Shown here piece by piece: positions 34,691 through 48,706 of a stretch of 64,000 bases of DNA. Position numbers and translations under genes: made by a program. A model generated the notes under the pieces. That model ran no database searches, had not been told where the DNA came from, and saw only the letters and a list, made by a program, of their open reading frames with translations. Origin of the DNA: Hippophae tibetana (taxonomy: Eukaryota > Streptophyta > Magnoliopsida > Rosales > Elaeagnaceae); assembly GCA_037013495.1 (NCBI GenBank), contig CM072811.1:22318159-22382158 (forward strand). The letters are read 5' to 3'. Numbering within the stretch: position 1 is the stretch's first letter; each line of letters begins with the position of its first letter.

Positions 34691-35124
34691 AAGGAATTTT
34701 GGTAGTTAAATTACATTATGGTGTGATGAGATTGGTAGTGCTAGTATGACTACATTACCCTTGGGTGAAGATACTAGAATGTTAATTCATATAGTCTCGT
34801 AACCACCCTCATAAGTTTTATGCAAACTACAGTCAATTGGATAATAACACACGATTTAGTGTTTAAATCTTCCCACAACTCCATCTCTATGGCTTTACAA
34901 ATGTTGATTGGGGTTAGAACCTAATGATAGACGATCCACATATAGTATTTTTATGTTCTTTGGCTTAAATCCAGTTATGTGGTCTTATCATAAACAATAC
35001 TCAATTTCACTATTCATTATAAAATATGAGTATTATGCTCTTGTGGACACAACTTTTATTCTCATGTAGCTTCATTCCTTACTTACAAAATTGCTTGTTT
35101 TCTTTCCTACTCCTACTGTGGTTT

Positions 35125-35127
35125 AGT
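35125..35127. other. CACTA target duplication, left copy (AGT)
   Basis: AGT at 35125-35127 is repeated at 40422-40424. A 3-bp duplication is the hallmark of CACTA (En/Spm) transposition. Confidence 0.85.
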
Positions 35128-35439
35128 CACTACGCCAAAACCAAGTTTTAAAGTCGGTTCAATAAATAGTCTTTAAATGTTATAACTTGAAATTTAAAGT
35201 CGGTTCATGCGTTGAACCAACTTTTTTATATTCTGATGTTCTTCCCTAATAAATTGAAATTCATCCGTTCGTCTATAATCCACGAAGTCTTTTCAATATG
35301 GAAACACATAATTTTTAGCCAATCTGGAAGTTTTGTATCCCTTCTATGCCTTATTTGCAATCTTATAACACTTGCTCATCCAAGTGTGAGGGCCTTTATA
35401 ACGATTCTCTAAAAACACACTACAAAAGATGAGATATAA

Positions 35440-35790
35440 TACAAAAAGATATAATTTATGTAATTAGTTATAAAATAAAAGAGACTTACACAAATGGTTT
35501 TCCATATTTTGAAATTTTCATCTTCGTCAAGCTTAGTCCAATCATTTATATTGATTGGTATACTTGGCTTCACAAGTCTACCAATAGAGAATTTCAATTG
35601 TTGGTCATTTTCCCCAAATGGATTACAACTAGCATCAAATAAAAAGGGTACTCTATCATCTAGGTTAGGTGGAGCATCAGGTTTATTAGCCTAAACCCTT
35701 CTTTTCAAATGTCCCAATGGATCATGTGGATCTACAAGCTCTAGTACCCTAGGATCCATGAAATATCTGCAAACAATGATGAAATAGAAA
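35440..35790 (-). pseudogene. Second CACTA protein (Ptta/En/Spm plant transposase-like), decayed
   Basis: Minus-strand translation at 35490-35640 gives FSIGRLVKPSIPININDWTK and ENFKIWKTI. This resembles the small domain encoded downstream of TNP2 in many plant CACTA elements (Ptta/En/Spm family). Only a fragment remains, and an in-frame stop follows within the ORF region. Family assignment is from memory of the motif. Confidence 0.5.
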
Positions 35791-36089
35791 TTAATTGAAA
35801 ATTTTAAGTCCAAACATTTAAACATGCAAGAGTTAATAGAATAATATAGAACATACATTATGTTTAATTAGGTTGTTGATTATATATATATATATATATT
35901 CCTTCACAATCACTTCGAGTCCATGACAAAGAATCATTGTTGTCAACTAGATCATCACATACATTAGGTAATTTGTGTTAAGAAATTACTAATATTGGAT
36001 AATGTATCAAGCATTTCATCATCTTCTAAAGCATCACAATGGAAGAACTCTTTCTGTGGAGGTGTTAACACAACATACCATCTTGTGTC

Positions 36090-39000
36090 AATTTAATCAC
36101 TCACGTAAAATACTTGTTTTGCATGAAGTGCTAACATGAAAGGATCATCAGTGTGACTTATCTTGGATAAATTTACAAGGGTAAATCCAAAATCATCTAT
36201 TTCATATCCAACATTGACAACATCTTCGACCCGATCACACAAGAATATTGTTTCATGGAAAACCTCATAATTGAGTTCCCAAATTTCTTGAATTATACCA
36301 TAATATGTTCTATCAGAATGTACATGATTACCATCTTTTGAACTAAAAAATTGCATAGTTTGTGCAACCATCTTCACACCACTATTCTAATTTACTCAAA
36401 ATTTGTCCCTTACTTGATTCGTAAACCTTGATCCATTAATTGTGAAACTAGAATATAATTTGATATTGAAATTTGGACCATGTGCAAGCCATTCTAAACT
36501 TTTTGTTATTATATGATTGGGTTTGTTGAGTTTAACTCGAATCTATGCATACAAAAATATTAAATGTGTTTAAAACAAATTTTTAAAACATTACATAGAA
36601 GTACTAATAAATTCTTGTATGTGATACTTACATGGTTGCGAAACCAATTATTAAACTCTCACTTATGTTCATCATGCAACCATTTTTCTCTTCCTTTTTT
36701 TATAACGATGATCGATCTTTAGTAATTTTAAATGCATTCTATAATATTATTAAAGATATATCAATTAGATATCTTTAATAGTTAAATAGAAAATAATTTT
36801 ATTTTAAATGAAAAGGTTGAACTTGTCATCACTTACTCTATGTATAGTTGTGCCTCATTATTATTTACCAAAATGATTCAGTGTGCCTTTTCCCATCGAG
36901 TGTGATCAATAAACAATTTCTTACTTCCACCAAGCATAGGGTTACCTACTTGGATCGTGTGACGTTCTAAGAAAAAAATGTGCATGGGATTCCCAATTTC
37001 ATTACAACCACTAAAATATTCAGAACAAAACTCAATAGCCTCTTTAGCAATGTATCATTCCACCATGCATCCTTCAGGTCGATTTCTATTATTTACATAT
37101 CTTTTAAGGACTTGCATGTATCTCTCAAAAGGATACATCCACCTTAAGAAAGTAGGACTACACAATTGAACATCTTGAACTAAATGAACACACAAGTGAA
37201 TCATTATATCCAAGAAAGAAGGAAGCAGGAAAATATTTTTCAATTAGACACAAATTCTCTACAACATCTTTCTATAAAGAGTTTAACTCGCTAATTGATA
37301 TAGATTTCTTGCATATTGTATTGAAGAATGAACAAAGAAGAATTATTTATAATCGAACATGTTTTGGAAGAATTTATCTAATAGCAACTGGTAATAACTG
37401 TTAAATTAAGATATGACAGTTATGTGATTTCAATCCATAAAGTTTATTATTGGGGATATGACAGTCATCTTTGTTGACATTGTATATGATGTTCATGGCA
37501 AGTATGTTCGATTCTTATCATTTTTCACCCTTGGTGCCAATTCATGTCGTATGCCTAGTTTCTTTAAATCTAGTCTTGCTTTAATTCTATCCTTCATTTT
37601 TCTAGATATATTAAGTAATGTACCAGTCAAGCTCTCACATACATCTTTCTCAATGTGCATGACATCTAAGATGTGATGAATGTGTAGGTATTTCCAACAA
37701 GGTAATTCCCTAATATATTGATTTTTTATTCTAACAACCATGATCTATTGATTCAATAACATTTTAATTTTCACCCCTTTTATTAGTTGACCTCTTTCGT
37801 TTCCCTCCATTAGTGAGTATTTTTTTCATCTTTCCATATCATTTGAATGTCATACCATTCAATTTCCTTAATATCTCAACACCTCACAAAGGTTGGGGTG
37901 TAGGATCATGATCTTCTTCACCACAAAAATTTCTTTTGGTATCTAAACTTGTGTCTAGATGACAAAAATCCTATATGTCTTCTATAAGACATCTTTCGTC
38001 CATGAACAAGATAAGTTGTAAAAGTGCCATCACTACATATAGGGCATCCCATATAACCTTTTGTTACATGTTCTGATAAGTTTTCATAGGTAGGAAAATC
38101 ATTAATTGTCCATAAAAGGACCCCCTCAAGTTAAAGTGTTTTTCTTTATGTGCATCATACACATTTACACTATCATTCCACAATGTATTTAAATAATCTA
38201 TCAGAGGCTACAAATATACATCAATATCGACATTGGGTTATTTCGGTCTTGAGATCAATAATGTTAACATAATGAATTTTCTTTTCATACACAACTAGGG
38301 AGGAAGGTTGTATGATTCCATAATTACTGGCCATATCTATATCTACTATTAAGGGAACTGTGTGGATTAATTCCATCTGTAGCAATGGCAAGATGAAGAT
38401 TGCACAGATTAGATACAAATTGAGGGGATAAATTATCTACTACTTTCCAATTTGGAGAATCATAAGGATGGCATAGCACCCCATTATTAGATTGATTATT
38501 TGAATGCCAAGTTAACATCTTTGATGTTTCTTTACTTTTGAACAACCTTTGAAAGCGAGGAATCAGAGGAAAGTACCAAAGAAACTTTGTGGGCACGCCT
38601 TTCTTAGGTGTTATCTCATTTGTAGCATGCTTCCATGTCGATTCTTTACACATCGGACAATCATATAATGTCTCATATTCTTTTCTATAAAAAAATGCAA
38701 TCATTTGGACAAGCATGAATCTTATGATATTCCATACCAAATCGACTAAGAGATTTCTTCACTTCATACATTGAAGATGGCAATTCAATACCCTCAGGAA
38801 ACATATTTATTAGTACATTTAATAATTCTGTGAATCTCTTGTCAAAAAACCATTTTTTGCTTTTACATTGTACAAATGAACCAATCTCGAAATTTTAGTG
38901 TACTTCTTGCATTTTGGATACAACGATTTTTTGGCATCTTCTAGAAGTTTTTAAAAGTTTTGGAATCATCCTCGTGTAGTTCATCTTCAATACCATGAAA

Positions 39001-39314
39001 TATATTTTCTATCTATACATTATGATAAGATATATATAATCCACTCATATTCTTATTAATCTCTTCCTCATAAGTATTATCAATATTTTCTCCATGCTAA
39101 TACCAACATTTACAACTCAAAAGAATACCACTACGGATAAGGTGATACATAACCTCGTCAACATCAAGAAATCTCTCATTTTTACATTTAACACATGGGC
39201 ATCGAATCATACTAATTTCATTATTACTATTTTACAAGTAAATTCCAAGAAACTTTCAACTCCAAAAATGTAGTCCTGCTCAATTCTACACTTTGACATC
39301 CAAGATTTGTCCAT
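36090..39314 (-). pseudogene. TNP2-type CACTA transposase, decayed
   Basis: The reading starts at 39314 with MDKSWMSKCRIEQDY, the transposase-associated domain. TNP2 core segments follow: YRKEYETLYDCPMC, then KFLWYFPLIPRFQRLF (38740-38500), LAIATDGINP (about 38360) and LDVMHIEKDVCESLTGTLLN (about 37660). A DUF4218 segment (FLRWMYPFERYMQVLKRYV) is at 37055-37243 and a DUF4216 segment at 36093-36377. The frame changes near 38330-38400, and there are in-frame stops both there and between the later domains. In active elements the protein cuts and joins the CACTA ends. This copy cannot make it. Confidence 0.85.
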
Positions 39315-40179
39315 TTTCTATTAATGACATTAATCATATTAAATATATATCCAACCAATATATTTCAGATATTATTATATATGAATTCCCTAATTATTAG
39401 AATATCTATCAAAACATCATATAAAAATAAATACATAAAAACCAAACATAACAAATATATACACATAAATATAATTATATGAGATTAATTGTAATTACTA
39501 ATAATAATTATCACACCATTTGAGTTTATTTCAAATTTAAGATATATAAAACAAAATTTATATAACAATTTTATGATGATTAATATTTTTTTAAAATAAC
39601 TACATTACTTCAAATCTAAATTTTTAATGAACATCATATTGTTGAATCATGTCTTTCCCATTTCATATTAACAAAAATAAATAAATAAAAAACCAACCTT
39701 AAATCACAGTCATAAATATATAAATTTATTTCATTACGAAAATTTATACAAAACCTACATAATAAAAACAATAACATACATATAATACAAAACCTACATA
39801 ATACAAAAAATTATACACAAATAATAACACATAATATACAAAAAAAAAAAAAATATGAATAATAAGTGTGTATGATTAATATAAATACTTATAAGAGTAA
39901 ATGAAGTGAGAAAATCAAGGAAATGAAGAAAAAATTGTGTTTTGTAAGTGAGAAAATGCGTATAAAAAATTTGAGTAGTTTGCTCCAAAAAATAAGGGAT
40001 CTAGAAGATAAATTGAAGATGAAGAAAATCCATTAAATAGTGCTAGAATTAGTGATCGTAAGTGGCTAAAAAATGAGAAAGAGTGAAAGAGGAGTGTCAG
40101 TCGATTTTGGGTTTTTGAGAGTATTTACATGCAACGCTGGAATATTGTTTTGTCTAATGAGGAAGAAAGAAGAGAAAAA

Positions 40180-40421
40180 GGAAAATATCCACGTGTGTAG
40201 CATTGGTTGACGTGTAAAACTGACGTTACACACATAGATAGCGTCGGTTGACATGTAGGATCGACACTACGTCAGTGTCGGTTGAAACGTAGAACTGACG
40301 CTACGTCCTACGTGTAGCGTAGGTTCAACACGTCAACTGATGCTACAATCTATGTGTTTTATGTCGTTTTTCAACGAATCGACTTTAAATCTCGACTTAA
40401 ATACCACATTTTGTAGTAGTG
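40180..40421. repeat. CACTA right subterminal repeats
   Basis: At least six copies of a degenerate unit around gcgtcggttgacatgtag appear in alternating orientation. In CACTA elements such subterminal repeats bind the accessory protein. Confidence 0.6.
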
Positions 40422-40589
40422 AGTGTGATACTTTTAGCACAATTTGTTTGGCTGCCAATCCAATCCTACGTACATGCCAAAAACATGTAGAACTTGATTT
40501 ACATTTTTTTCATGAAGGCATTGTTACCAACAATTTTTTCGTGAACACATTCTCTCAAGTACAATACACATAACTACTTTCATGCTTTT

Positions 40590-41875
40590 CTACAACTATT
40601 CTTATGCTCTTCTCGCTCTCTCATTCTTTCTTCATTGTCGCTCGTGTGTCTTGCAATTCTTTATTAAATTTGATATATAAAATATGTTAGAATTTAACTT
40701 TCAAATTAATGAATATTCAAATTTAATTACTTTTATACAAAAATAAAGTTAAAATTAAATGAATTAAAAAGAAAAATAATAAAAGGTAAAAATTTAAAAC
40801 TATAAACATATAATTAGTAGAAATCCATACCAATAAATATACACTCATAAATGCACAAATGATTGCATTTAGCTAATTATGGAGAAAATAATTTTAAAAA
40901 TAAAAAAAATATTTATTATTTTATAAAAATATTAAAACATGTTATACAGTAAAAAGAATATGAATAATACTCAACAGATTTATAAATGAAGGTAGAGATA
41001 AAAGCTAAATAATAATATTTTTGTAATATGTTTAATTCCGAAGAATATAATTGATTTTAAGCTTAAATTTCAAATTATCTTATATTTTAATTAAATAATC
41101 AATAATATTAAATAAATAAAATAATAATGTCACATTATTATTTTATTCTAATAATATAAAGCATAAAAAATAAATAAATAAGTACAAATAAAATTAAAAA
41201 AAGGAACTATCTACACACATTCTCATAAATTAAGAAAATAAAATGAAATATATACAATGAATGTAGTATTGTTTATTTATCCCAAATCACAAAGTAAAAT
41301 AGTTTCTTTTATTTTTTAAATATCTAAATATTGTCATGGCCTAATTTTAGCTAAATTTAATGAGATATAACTCTAAGATATAATTATAAAAATAACATAT
41401 AATTTTCGTTTTTAATATTTATAGTGAAATTGATAATAAAATTAACCAATTGAATTAATTTATAAAATTTTCATTTTTAATATTTATAGTGAAATTGATA
41501 ATAAAATTAACAAATTGAATTAATTTATAAAATATCAATAATTAAGACTTAATTTTAAGAAATTAATATTTATGCATTAATTGATTTGAATTAAATTATA
41601 AAAATATAATTTATAATAAACTATTCAATTAATATAAACACATACTCAATTTCTTGAATGTAGCAAGTACTTTTTTTTAATTATATTAATTGTAAAAAAA
41701 ATTAATTTTAAATTTTTTTATGAGTTATTGTCAAAAAAATTAATAATATTTTTTAATGAATTTAATTAGATTAATTATTTAGGATTATTTTTTATTTAAG
41801 TAAGCTTATATATTTTATGTCATTTTTATTTAGTGTATACTTTTATTTTTAACTATAACAAATATTATAAATAAG

Positions 41876-41920
<45 letters not shown>

Positions 41921-42193
41921 TTAAAAGATATGTCAATAATTTAGTAAAATAAATATAAAAATATGTGAAAGATAAGAGATGAAAAGTTAATGCTATTGAT
42001 GAGACTCTTTATCATAATATATCTAATGTCATTGTGAATATATATTCAAATGTTTAAATGTTTAAAAAGAAAATTTAAATTTTAAGAATATAATTAATAT
42101 TTTTTTTAATATATAAGTAAATTTATATAAGTTTAATATTTATGAGAGGTAGATAATCATATATATGCTACAAAGTAAAACATATAAAACACT
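40590..42193. other. AT-rich interval, no gene recognised
   Basis: It contains a 65-bp tandem duplication (41401-41530) and an AT microsatellite (41880-41918). I see no coding sequence. Confidence 0.5.
41401..41530. repeat. 65-bp tandem duplication
   Basis: Two copies (41401-41465 and 41466-41530) differ at about two positions and contain tttatagtgaaattgata. Confidence 0.9.
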
Positions 42194-42586
42194 TGTAAGC
42201 ATAATTTAACGATACAAAAGTAGAATAAACAAATTAAAGGGATCAAAAATTTGTAAAGTCAAAGATTTTACCTCTAGTCGTTGAAATTGTTCTCTAAACT
42301 GCAAAACAAACAAACTATTTTACTCTCTATGTTCGGATCTTCTAAGCTCTCATCAATACTTAGATTAAATGGTGTATTTCGATGAAAATTGTGTGTTGAG
42401 CTTAGAAACCATAACAACATTTTTATAGTCGTGCTTTCCATCAAATCTTCAGCAACGTTACCATCTTTCAACCATAATGGATGAATTATGGCTCTATAAT
42501 AACCAAAACGTATAGACCACATTAAATGATCCATTAAAGAAAAATTATTTAAAATGAAATTGGAGAATAGAAACGGATCGGTTACA
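42194..42586 (-). repeat. 3' LTR of Copia I
   Basis: On the minus strand it starts TGTAACCGATCC right after a purine tract (aagtgggaaaa) and ends GCTTACA, about 393 bp. The body aligns with 48707 to about 49035. Confidence 0.7.
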
Positions 42587-43120
42587 TTTTCCCACTTGGT
42601 TCAAACGTTCAACTTAATCTCATCGATTATTTTTCTTAAGAAATAAACACATGAATTATGGCGATAGGTCCTTTAGAGTGAGTATTATCTTTCATGTATT
42701 ACAATGTATTTAGTTTCTCAAGTATTACAATTTATGTGGTAACAAAACTTAATGAATAAATCATATATTTATTCTTAATCCTATACAAATATATTTTCTC
42801 AAATAAATTAAGGCGCACATGAATATGAGAAAATATCACAATATAAAAAAAATTTAGTAATAAACTATATATATACATTTACAAAGTGGAACCAAGTCAC
42901 ATTTTCTCTATTTAATCCTTAAATTTTAATGGTGGTATGCCCTTAGTTAAATGATTAACAATCATAAACTCAATGCTAACATGATCAATAACCAATTTCT
43001 TTTCCTTAATATGTTCTCTTATGACTAAGTATTTGATGTCAATGTGCTTAAATCGACTATCACTTTTGTTGTTCTTAGTCATAAACATAGCAGCTGAGGT
43101 ATCACAATAGAATCTCTGAT

Positions 43121-44354
43121 GAGTTGCATAATTTGACATAATTTATCACTTCACAAATTTAACTTTAGTCTAATTGTATTTATTTATTATTTATTTTAGA
43201 TTTCATTATTATTATTTAAATTTTATTATAGATTTGAAGATAACGAAAATCCAAAATTTTAGAAACATATCATTTAAGGACAATTAGATTTAAATTAATA
43301 TATATATATATATATATATTAATTAGATTAAGGAGCGGAGAAATATGATAAATATATAAAGAAAATAAGATGCAAATATATATACATATGTATACAAAAC
43401 ATGAGGGAGAATGGGAAAAAAAGGAGAGAAAAAAACAAACACACGGGAGTTACCAAGGAGAAGAAAACAGAACGTGCAAGAAAAAAAAGGAAAAAGAAAC
43501 AAACGGTAGCGAAAAAAAAAGGGAGAAAACACGCCAAAGAGAGAAAAAAACTGGAGCGTAAAACGAAAACGCGGAAGTAGATTCTTTTTGCAATTCAATT
43601 TTCTTTCAATTCCTCTAAAAATATTATGGTGAATTCATTTATGCTAAATTTAATTTTTAGCATAAACTAATTTTTTTTATTCTAGGAAAAAAGATGTAAT
43701 TTAATTCTAAACTATGTTTGATTTTCTATGTTAATTTGAATTATTTCTCTACATGTTTATCTGATTTATTCTGAGTTTATTGATTCTAATTAACTCGTCA
43801 TTAATTAGATGGTTTTAGTCTTATAATTTACTATCGAAAAAGGAATTATAGGATAGATCTGGAATATTTCGACATAGGTAAATATAGAGATCGAAATACT
43901 TTTATGAACTTATGTAGTATTAAAATCATTAGTCTTAATATTTTCTTGATTTATTAAATTGCATACTTTTATGTAAATTAATTAACAAGAATGTTTCTAA
44001 TTGACTATCGAAAGAGGCTTTTGGATGTTTTTTTGGAGATTGCTAACAAATACAGAGAATTAAATTCAATTAGCTAGATGAGTAAAACATAGTGAAGAAT
44101 TAGGTGAAATCAATTTCCTAGAAGTTTTCTTCCCATTGATTTGATTTTCAAACAACATCTTTATTTTATTTTGCATATTTTCTTTAAACTGATTTAATTT
44201 TAAATTCTAATTACAATATTAATGACTTCTCTAGATAAAATTGCGATTAGTATAATTTTGGTATTTGTCAAAAATAAGTTATCAATCCTTGAGAACCATA
44301 TTCTTCTTATCACTTTATTATAAAACTATAATACTATGCACTTGTAGTTTTGCA
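43121..44354. mobile_element. LTR-like insert within the Copia I RNase H
   Basis: Copia RNase H sequence stops at about 43120 and resumes at about 44355. The 5-bp word CTGAT is found at both edges (43116-43120 and 44355-44359). The insert has near-terminal TGCATAA and TTTTGCA, a purine-rich block (43380-43560), an AT microsatellite and a tail (atcaatccttgagaacc, then cacttgtagttttgca) similar to 10450-10512. I infer a solo LTR, probably Gypsy. No coding sequence is supported. Confidence 0.5.
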
Positions 44355-47300
44355 CTGATCAATCTCAATGGCCTAGAAATAGAGTTAACTACTCTAAGCC
44401 CATAAATGAAACTCTTCAACCATACACCATGTGATGTAGGTTCAAAGCATGACACGAACTCGGCCTCTTTAATGGAAGCAACAGTCAAGGTCTACTTTGC
44501 ACTCCTTCAAGACACAGATTCACTAGTAAACATGAAAATGTAACTAGATGTTGATTTGCGTGAATCAACACAGCCAACGAAGTCTACATCAGAGTAGCCA
44601 ATCACTTCCAGATCGTCAGTTCATCTATACATGAACATATAGTTCTTGGTTCCTTGAAAGTACCTCATCATTGTTTTTACAGCTCTCCATTGGTCCAAAC
44701 CTGGGTTACTTTGATATCATCCCAACATTCCAACAAAAAAATGTAATGTCAAGTCTTGTGCAAACTTGAGTATTCATCAAGCTTTTGGCAACATAAAAAT
44801 ATGGAATGTTCTTCATTTTTTCTCTTTCAAAATCATTCTTTGGGCATTGGTCCAAATTGAACTTATTGCCCTTCACAATGGGATCAACACTTGGTGAAAA
44901 ATCTTTAATTCAAAATCTCTCTAAACATTTATTGGTATAGGTTCCTTGAGACAAACTCAACACATCTCAAAACATGTTTCTATAGATCTTAATGCCAATG
45001 ACATAAGATCAGAAAATACTTTGGTTGCAAACTCTTATATTTGGTTGCAAACTATTATCTTTGGTTGCAAGTAAAATGTCATCCATGCATAAAATCAGAA
45101 AATATATCTTACTCCCCTTAAACTTCTAGTATATACATTAATCCATGGGGTTTTCAACAAATCCAAATGAAGAAATTACTCCATGTAATTTATACACCAT
45201 TGGCAGGATGCTTGTTTTAGTCCTATATGGACTTATTAAGCTTACAAACCAAATACTCACCATCACTAGACAGAAATCCTTTAGGTTGTGTCATATAAAC
45301 CTATTATTCTTTGTCTCTGTTGAAAAATGATATTTTCACATCCATTTGTTGCATCTCAAGGTCAAAATGGGCTACTAACGGTAATATAATATGCAAGGAA
45401 TCTTTCTTAGATACAGGGGAGAAAGTCTCTATATAATCAATTCCTTTTTTCTAAGTAAATCCCTTGGTAACTAATATGGCCTTGTATCTCTCAATGTTTC
45501 CCAACGAGTATTTCTTTGTCTTAAAGACCCATTTACTTCCAATGGATTTTGCACCATTAGGAAACTTAACAAGGTTCCAAACTCTATTACTCTTTATGGA
45601 ACTCATATCATCCTTCATAACATCGTACCACAATTTAGATTCGTTGTAACTCATGGGTTGTGAAAAGGATTTGGGATCATTCTCAACTCCAATGTTATAG
45701 TCAGATTCTTATAGATACACAAAATAATCACTAAAAAGTGTCAATCTTTTAGTTCTAGTAGATATTCTTAATATTGCACCATCATCTTCTTGGGAAGTAT
45801 GAGGTTCAACTTGTTATTCAAAAGTTTCAAGAATCTCCCGAATAGTCTGATCTATTGGAATGTTGTCAACAACTTGTGGAATTTCAATGATTGGTTGTTC
45901 AACACTAGCTTGCACTTGAGGGGTGTTATGAACAACAATCAATTTATCTCCTGAAACGGAAGGTTAAGACTCTAAATGATCAGTATCAGAAACTATGTTC
46001 CTGATTTGATCGCTCTTACTAATCAGGTTATACTCAAGAAACTTTGAATTTTTTGATTCCACAAACATAGTGCTATGAAATGGACATTAAAATCTATAAC
46101 CCTTGGACCGTTTGACATATCCAACGAAATAAATACTAATGGTCATTGTCCAAATGCGCATATATTGCAAACTCGGTTTCCAACCTATCCATAATTCAAA
46201 TGACATCTTTGAGACAATCTTGGTTGGAACTCGGTTTAATATATACATAGCCATCTTTAAATTTTCAATCCATAAGGATTTAGGAAGATTGGAGTAGCTA
46301 GGCATACTCCACACTATGTCCAATACTGTTTGGTTTCTCCTTTCTATTACACCATTCTGGTATGGTGAACTAGGCATAGTGTATTAGGAAACTATCTCAT
46401 ACTCTTGAAGAAACTTAGCAAATATTCATCACCTATCTTTGATCTCATAAGCTTTATTTGCTTTCCGCATTGTTTCTCTACTTCAACCTTAAAGATCTTG
46501 AAGGCATCTAATGTTTCACTCTTATTATGAAGCATATAGAGATACATATATAGAGAAAAACCATCAATAAAGTGATAAAATATTTTTAACCTCGTAAGTC
46601 CATGTCTGGTATCAGTATGTATGATTTCTAATATGCTTGGACTTCTATTGACACCTTTCTTTGACTTATTAATCTACTTTCTCTTAATACAGTCCATATA
46701 TCTCAAAATCAATAAAATCTAGAGTACTAAGTACCCTATCTTTTAATTCTTTCCATGGAGATATGTCTTAATCTCTTATGCCATAATGTAGAAGAGTCCT
46801 CGTTAATAATACATCTTTTAGTGCCAATTTGAACATGCATAGCATTATGAGTGGCATTATTTCATAAATTAATGTAGTAAAGACCATCAGACAAAATATC
46901 ATTCCCAGCATAATCAGATTTATTAAATAAATTGAAAGATGTTTTTGAAAAGTAAAAGGAATAACCATAAGGTATAATTTTTGAAATAGAAATCAAGTTT
47001 CTAGATAAACATGGAACATAAAAAGTTTTTTCTAATTTTAAAACAAAACCACTACTTAAAATTAAACTGCATGCCCTATAGTCTCCACATACGAGTCCAT
47101 CTTGTTGCCGGATAAGATGTTTTTCTCACTTCCACTAGCTTCCTTAGGTTTCGTATACCCTACAAGGAGTTTGCAACATGGATTGTAGATCCAAAATAAA
47201 TCCACTAGGTGTTAATATTAACATTAACCATATTAGATTAATAACAAACAAACGAGGTTAGATTACCTTTATCATCAAGCCATTTCTGAAATTTGATACA

Positions 47301-48432
47301 TTCCTTCTTCATGTGTCCCTTCTTTTAAGAGAAAAAAACACTTGGTTTCTTTCTTAATATCAACCTGAGGTGGAACTTTCCCTTTCCCTTTTCTATTTGT
47401 TTTGAGATTTTCCTTTTCCACATGTTGTAGCCAACATTGCACTTTCACCAAGCTTCATAACAAGCCTCCCTTCCTCTTGAACACACATGGTCATTAGTTC
47501 ATCGATTGACCATTTATCCTTATGTGTGTTGTATAAGATTTTGAATGGCTCATACTATTGTGAGAAAGTGTTCAAGATATATTGCACCAGGAAGGATTCT
47601 GATATCTCAACCTCAAGATTCTTAAGTTGAGCCACAATGTCCTTCATTTGTATAATGTGCTCATGCACACCTTTCATATTGGTAAGTCTTAAGAAAGAGA
47701 ATTTCATAATAAGAGTGCTTGCCAAAGCCTTATCTGAAGTGACGAACATATCGCTCCTATTGTTCATAAAGTGTGATATTCGTGGAGTGCTAGTTTCAAT
47801 AATTTTAGGTGGTTTTTTTTTCTAATAACATAATCAATATTTATCCACCTTAGATGAAGGAGAATTATTTTCTTCCATACTTTATAATTATCCCTTTTCA
47901 ATTCGGGAATGTCACAATGAATATTAGAGAAATTAATAGGTTGTAAAGCTGCAATTAAAGATTATATGTCTATTAAAATTTAAGACCTAAATAAAATTAA
48001 TTCTTTATTAATGTAAATCATGGAAAAATATGAATATAGTGATATACAAAATTACATATGGGCTAAAATTCTAATTCAATTAAACTCATCTTAACTTTAT
48101 AATAAAATTATCGAATTATGTTCATTTTCTTAATTCTTGTGGGTAAATTAGAAAATATAATTTGATATTATATTCTAATTAATCACACCAAATATAATAA
48201 AAATTCATGTGTGATAAGATTTATTATATCGCATATGATTAATTACAATTAATATTTATTTTCTAAATGTGATCATAAATAAACCATATTATAGTTTTAA
48301 TTAATTAAAGATGTTGTGACTACTCCCTAATTAATTAAACTATATAAATCACTTAAATATTAACTAAATCCCTAGGCTCAATTATTGTATAAAATCATAA
48401 GCAATATTAATTTAATTTTAAATGTACAAATA

Positions 48433-48522
48433 TTATCTAACTTAAGATTGCATGTATAAAGAAATGACAATTTCATATTATCTAACTTAAGATTGCATGT
48501 ATAAAGAAATGACAATTTCATA
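48433..48522. repeat. 45-bp perfect tandem duplication
   Basis: Two identical 45-bp copies containing cttaagattgcatgtataaa, in the leader of Copia I. Confidence 0.95.
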
Positions 48523-48706
48523 GTTTTTCACTTTTTAATTCACAAAATCATTTGAATATAAATACTAAAATAATTTATAATTTTCATACGCATCAGAATC
48601 GAGTTAAATAAAAAACCCAATTTCAAGGTGTTACGGTGAAATAGAACAAAATAGAGATGAATATAAACTGATCAAGGCATAGGTAATATGTTGCTTTGAT
48701 ACCAAA

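Larger units (their letters stand above)
35128..40421 (-). mobile_element. CACTA (En/Spm) DNA transposon, 5294 bp
   Basis: The ends are CACTACGCCAAAACC on the left and, read inward from the right, CACTACTACAAAATG. The 3-bp duplication AGT flanks the element. Subterminal regions hold short repeats in both orientations: aaagtcggttc near the left end, and gcgtcggttgac or acgtag-type units at 40180-40350 on the right. Inside, on the minus strand, is a decayed TNP2-type transposase followed by a second decayed protein. The coding parts are interrupted by stops and frame changes, so it is not autonomous. The recognisable ends mean it could once have been moved in trans. Confidence 0.92.
34830..40580 (+). 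mobile_element. Copia H RNase H remnant, split by a CACTA element (fossil)
   Basis: Copia RNase H-like sequence occurs at 34870-35124 (NVDWG, then a YEYYAL-type motif). It resumes beyond the CACTA insertion at 40425-40580 (ICLAANPILRTCQKHVELDL). Both parts read on the plus strand and lie on either side of an AGT duplication. The element is broken and no LTR was found, so its full extent is unknown. Confidence 0.75.

Noticed and set aside
43323-43598. Hydrophobic Phe-rich open frame that looks like a membrane protein
   Set aside because: It is the complement of a purine-rich low-complexity block inside the LTR-like insert; there is no homology motif.
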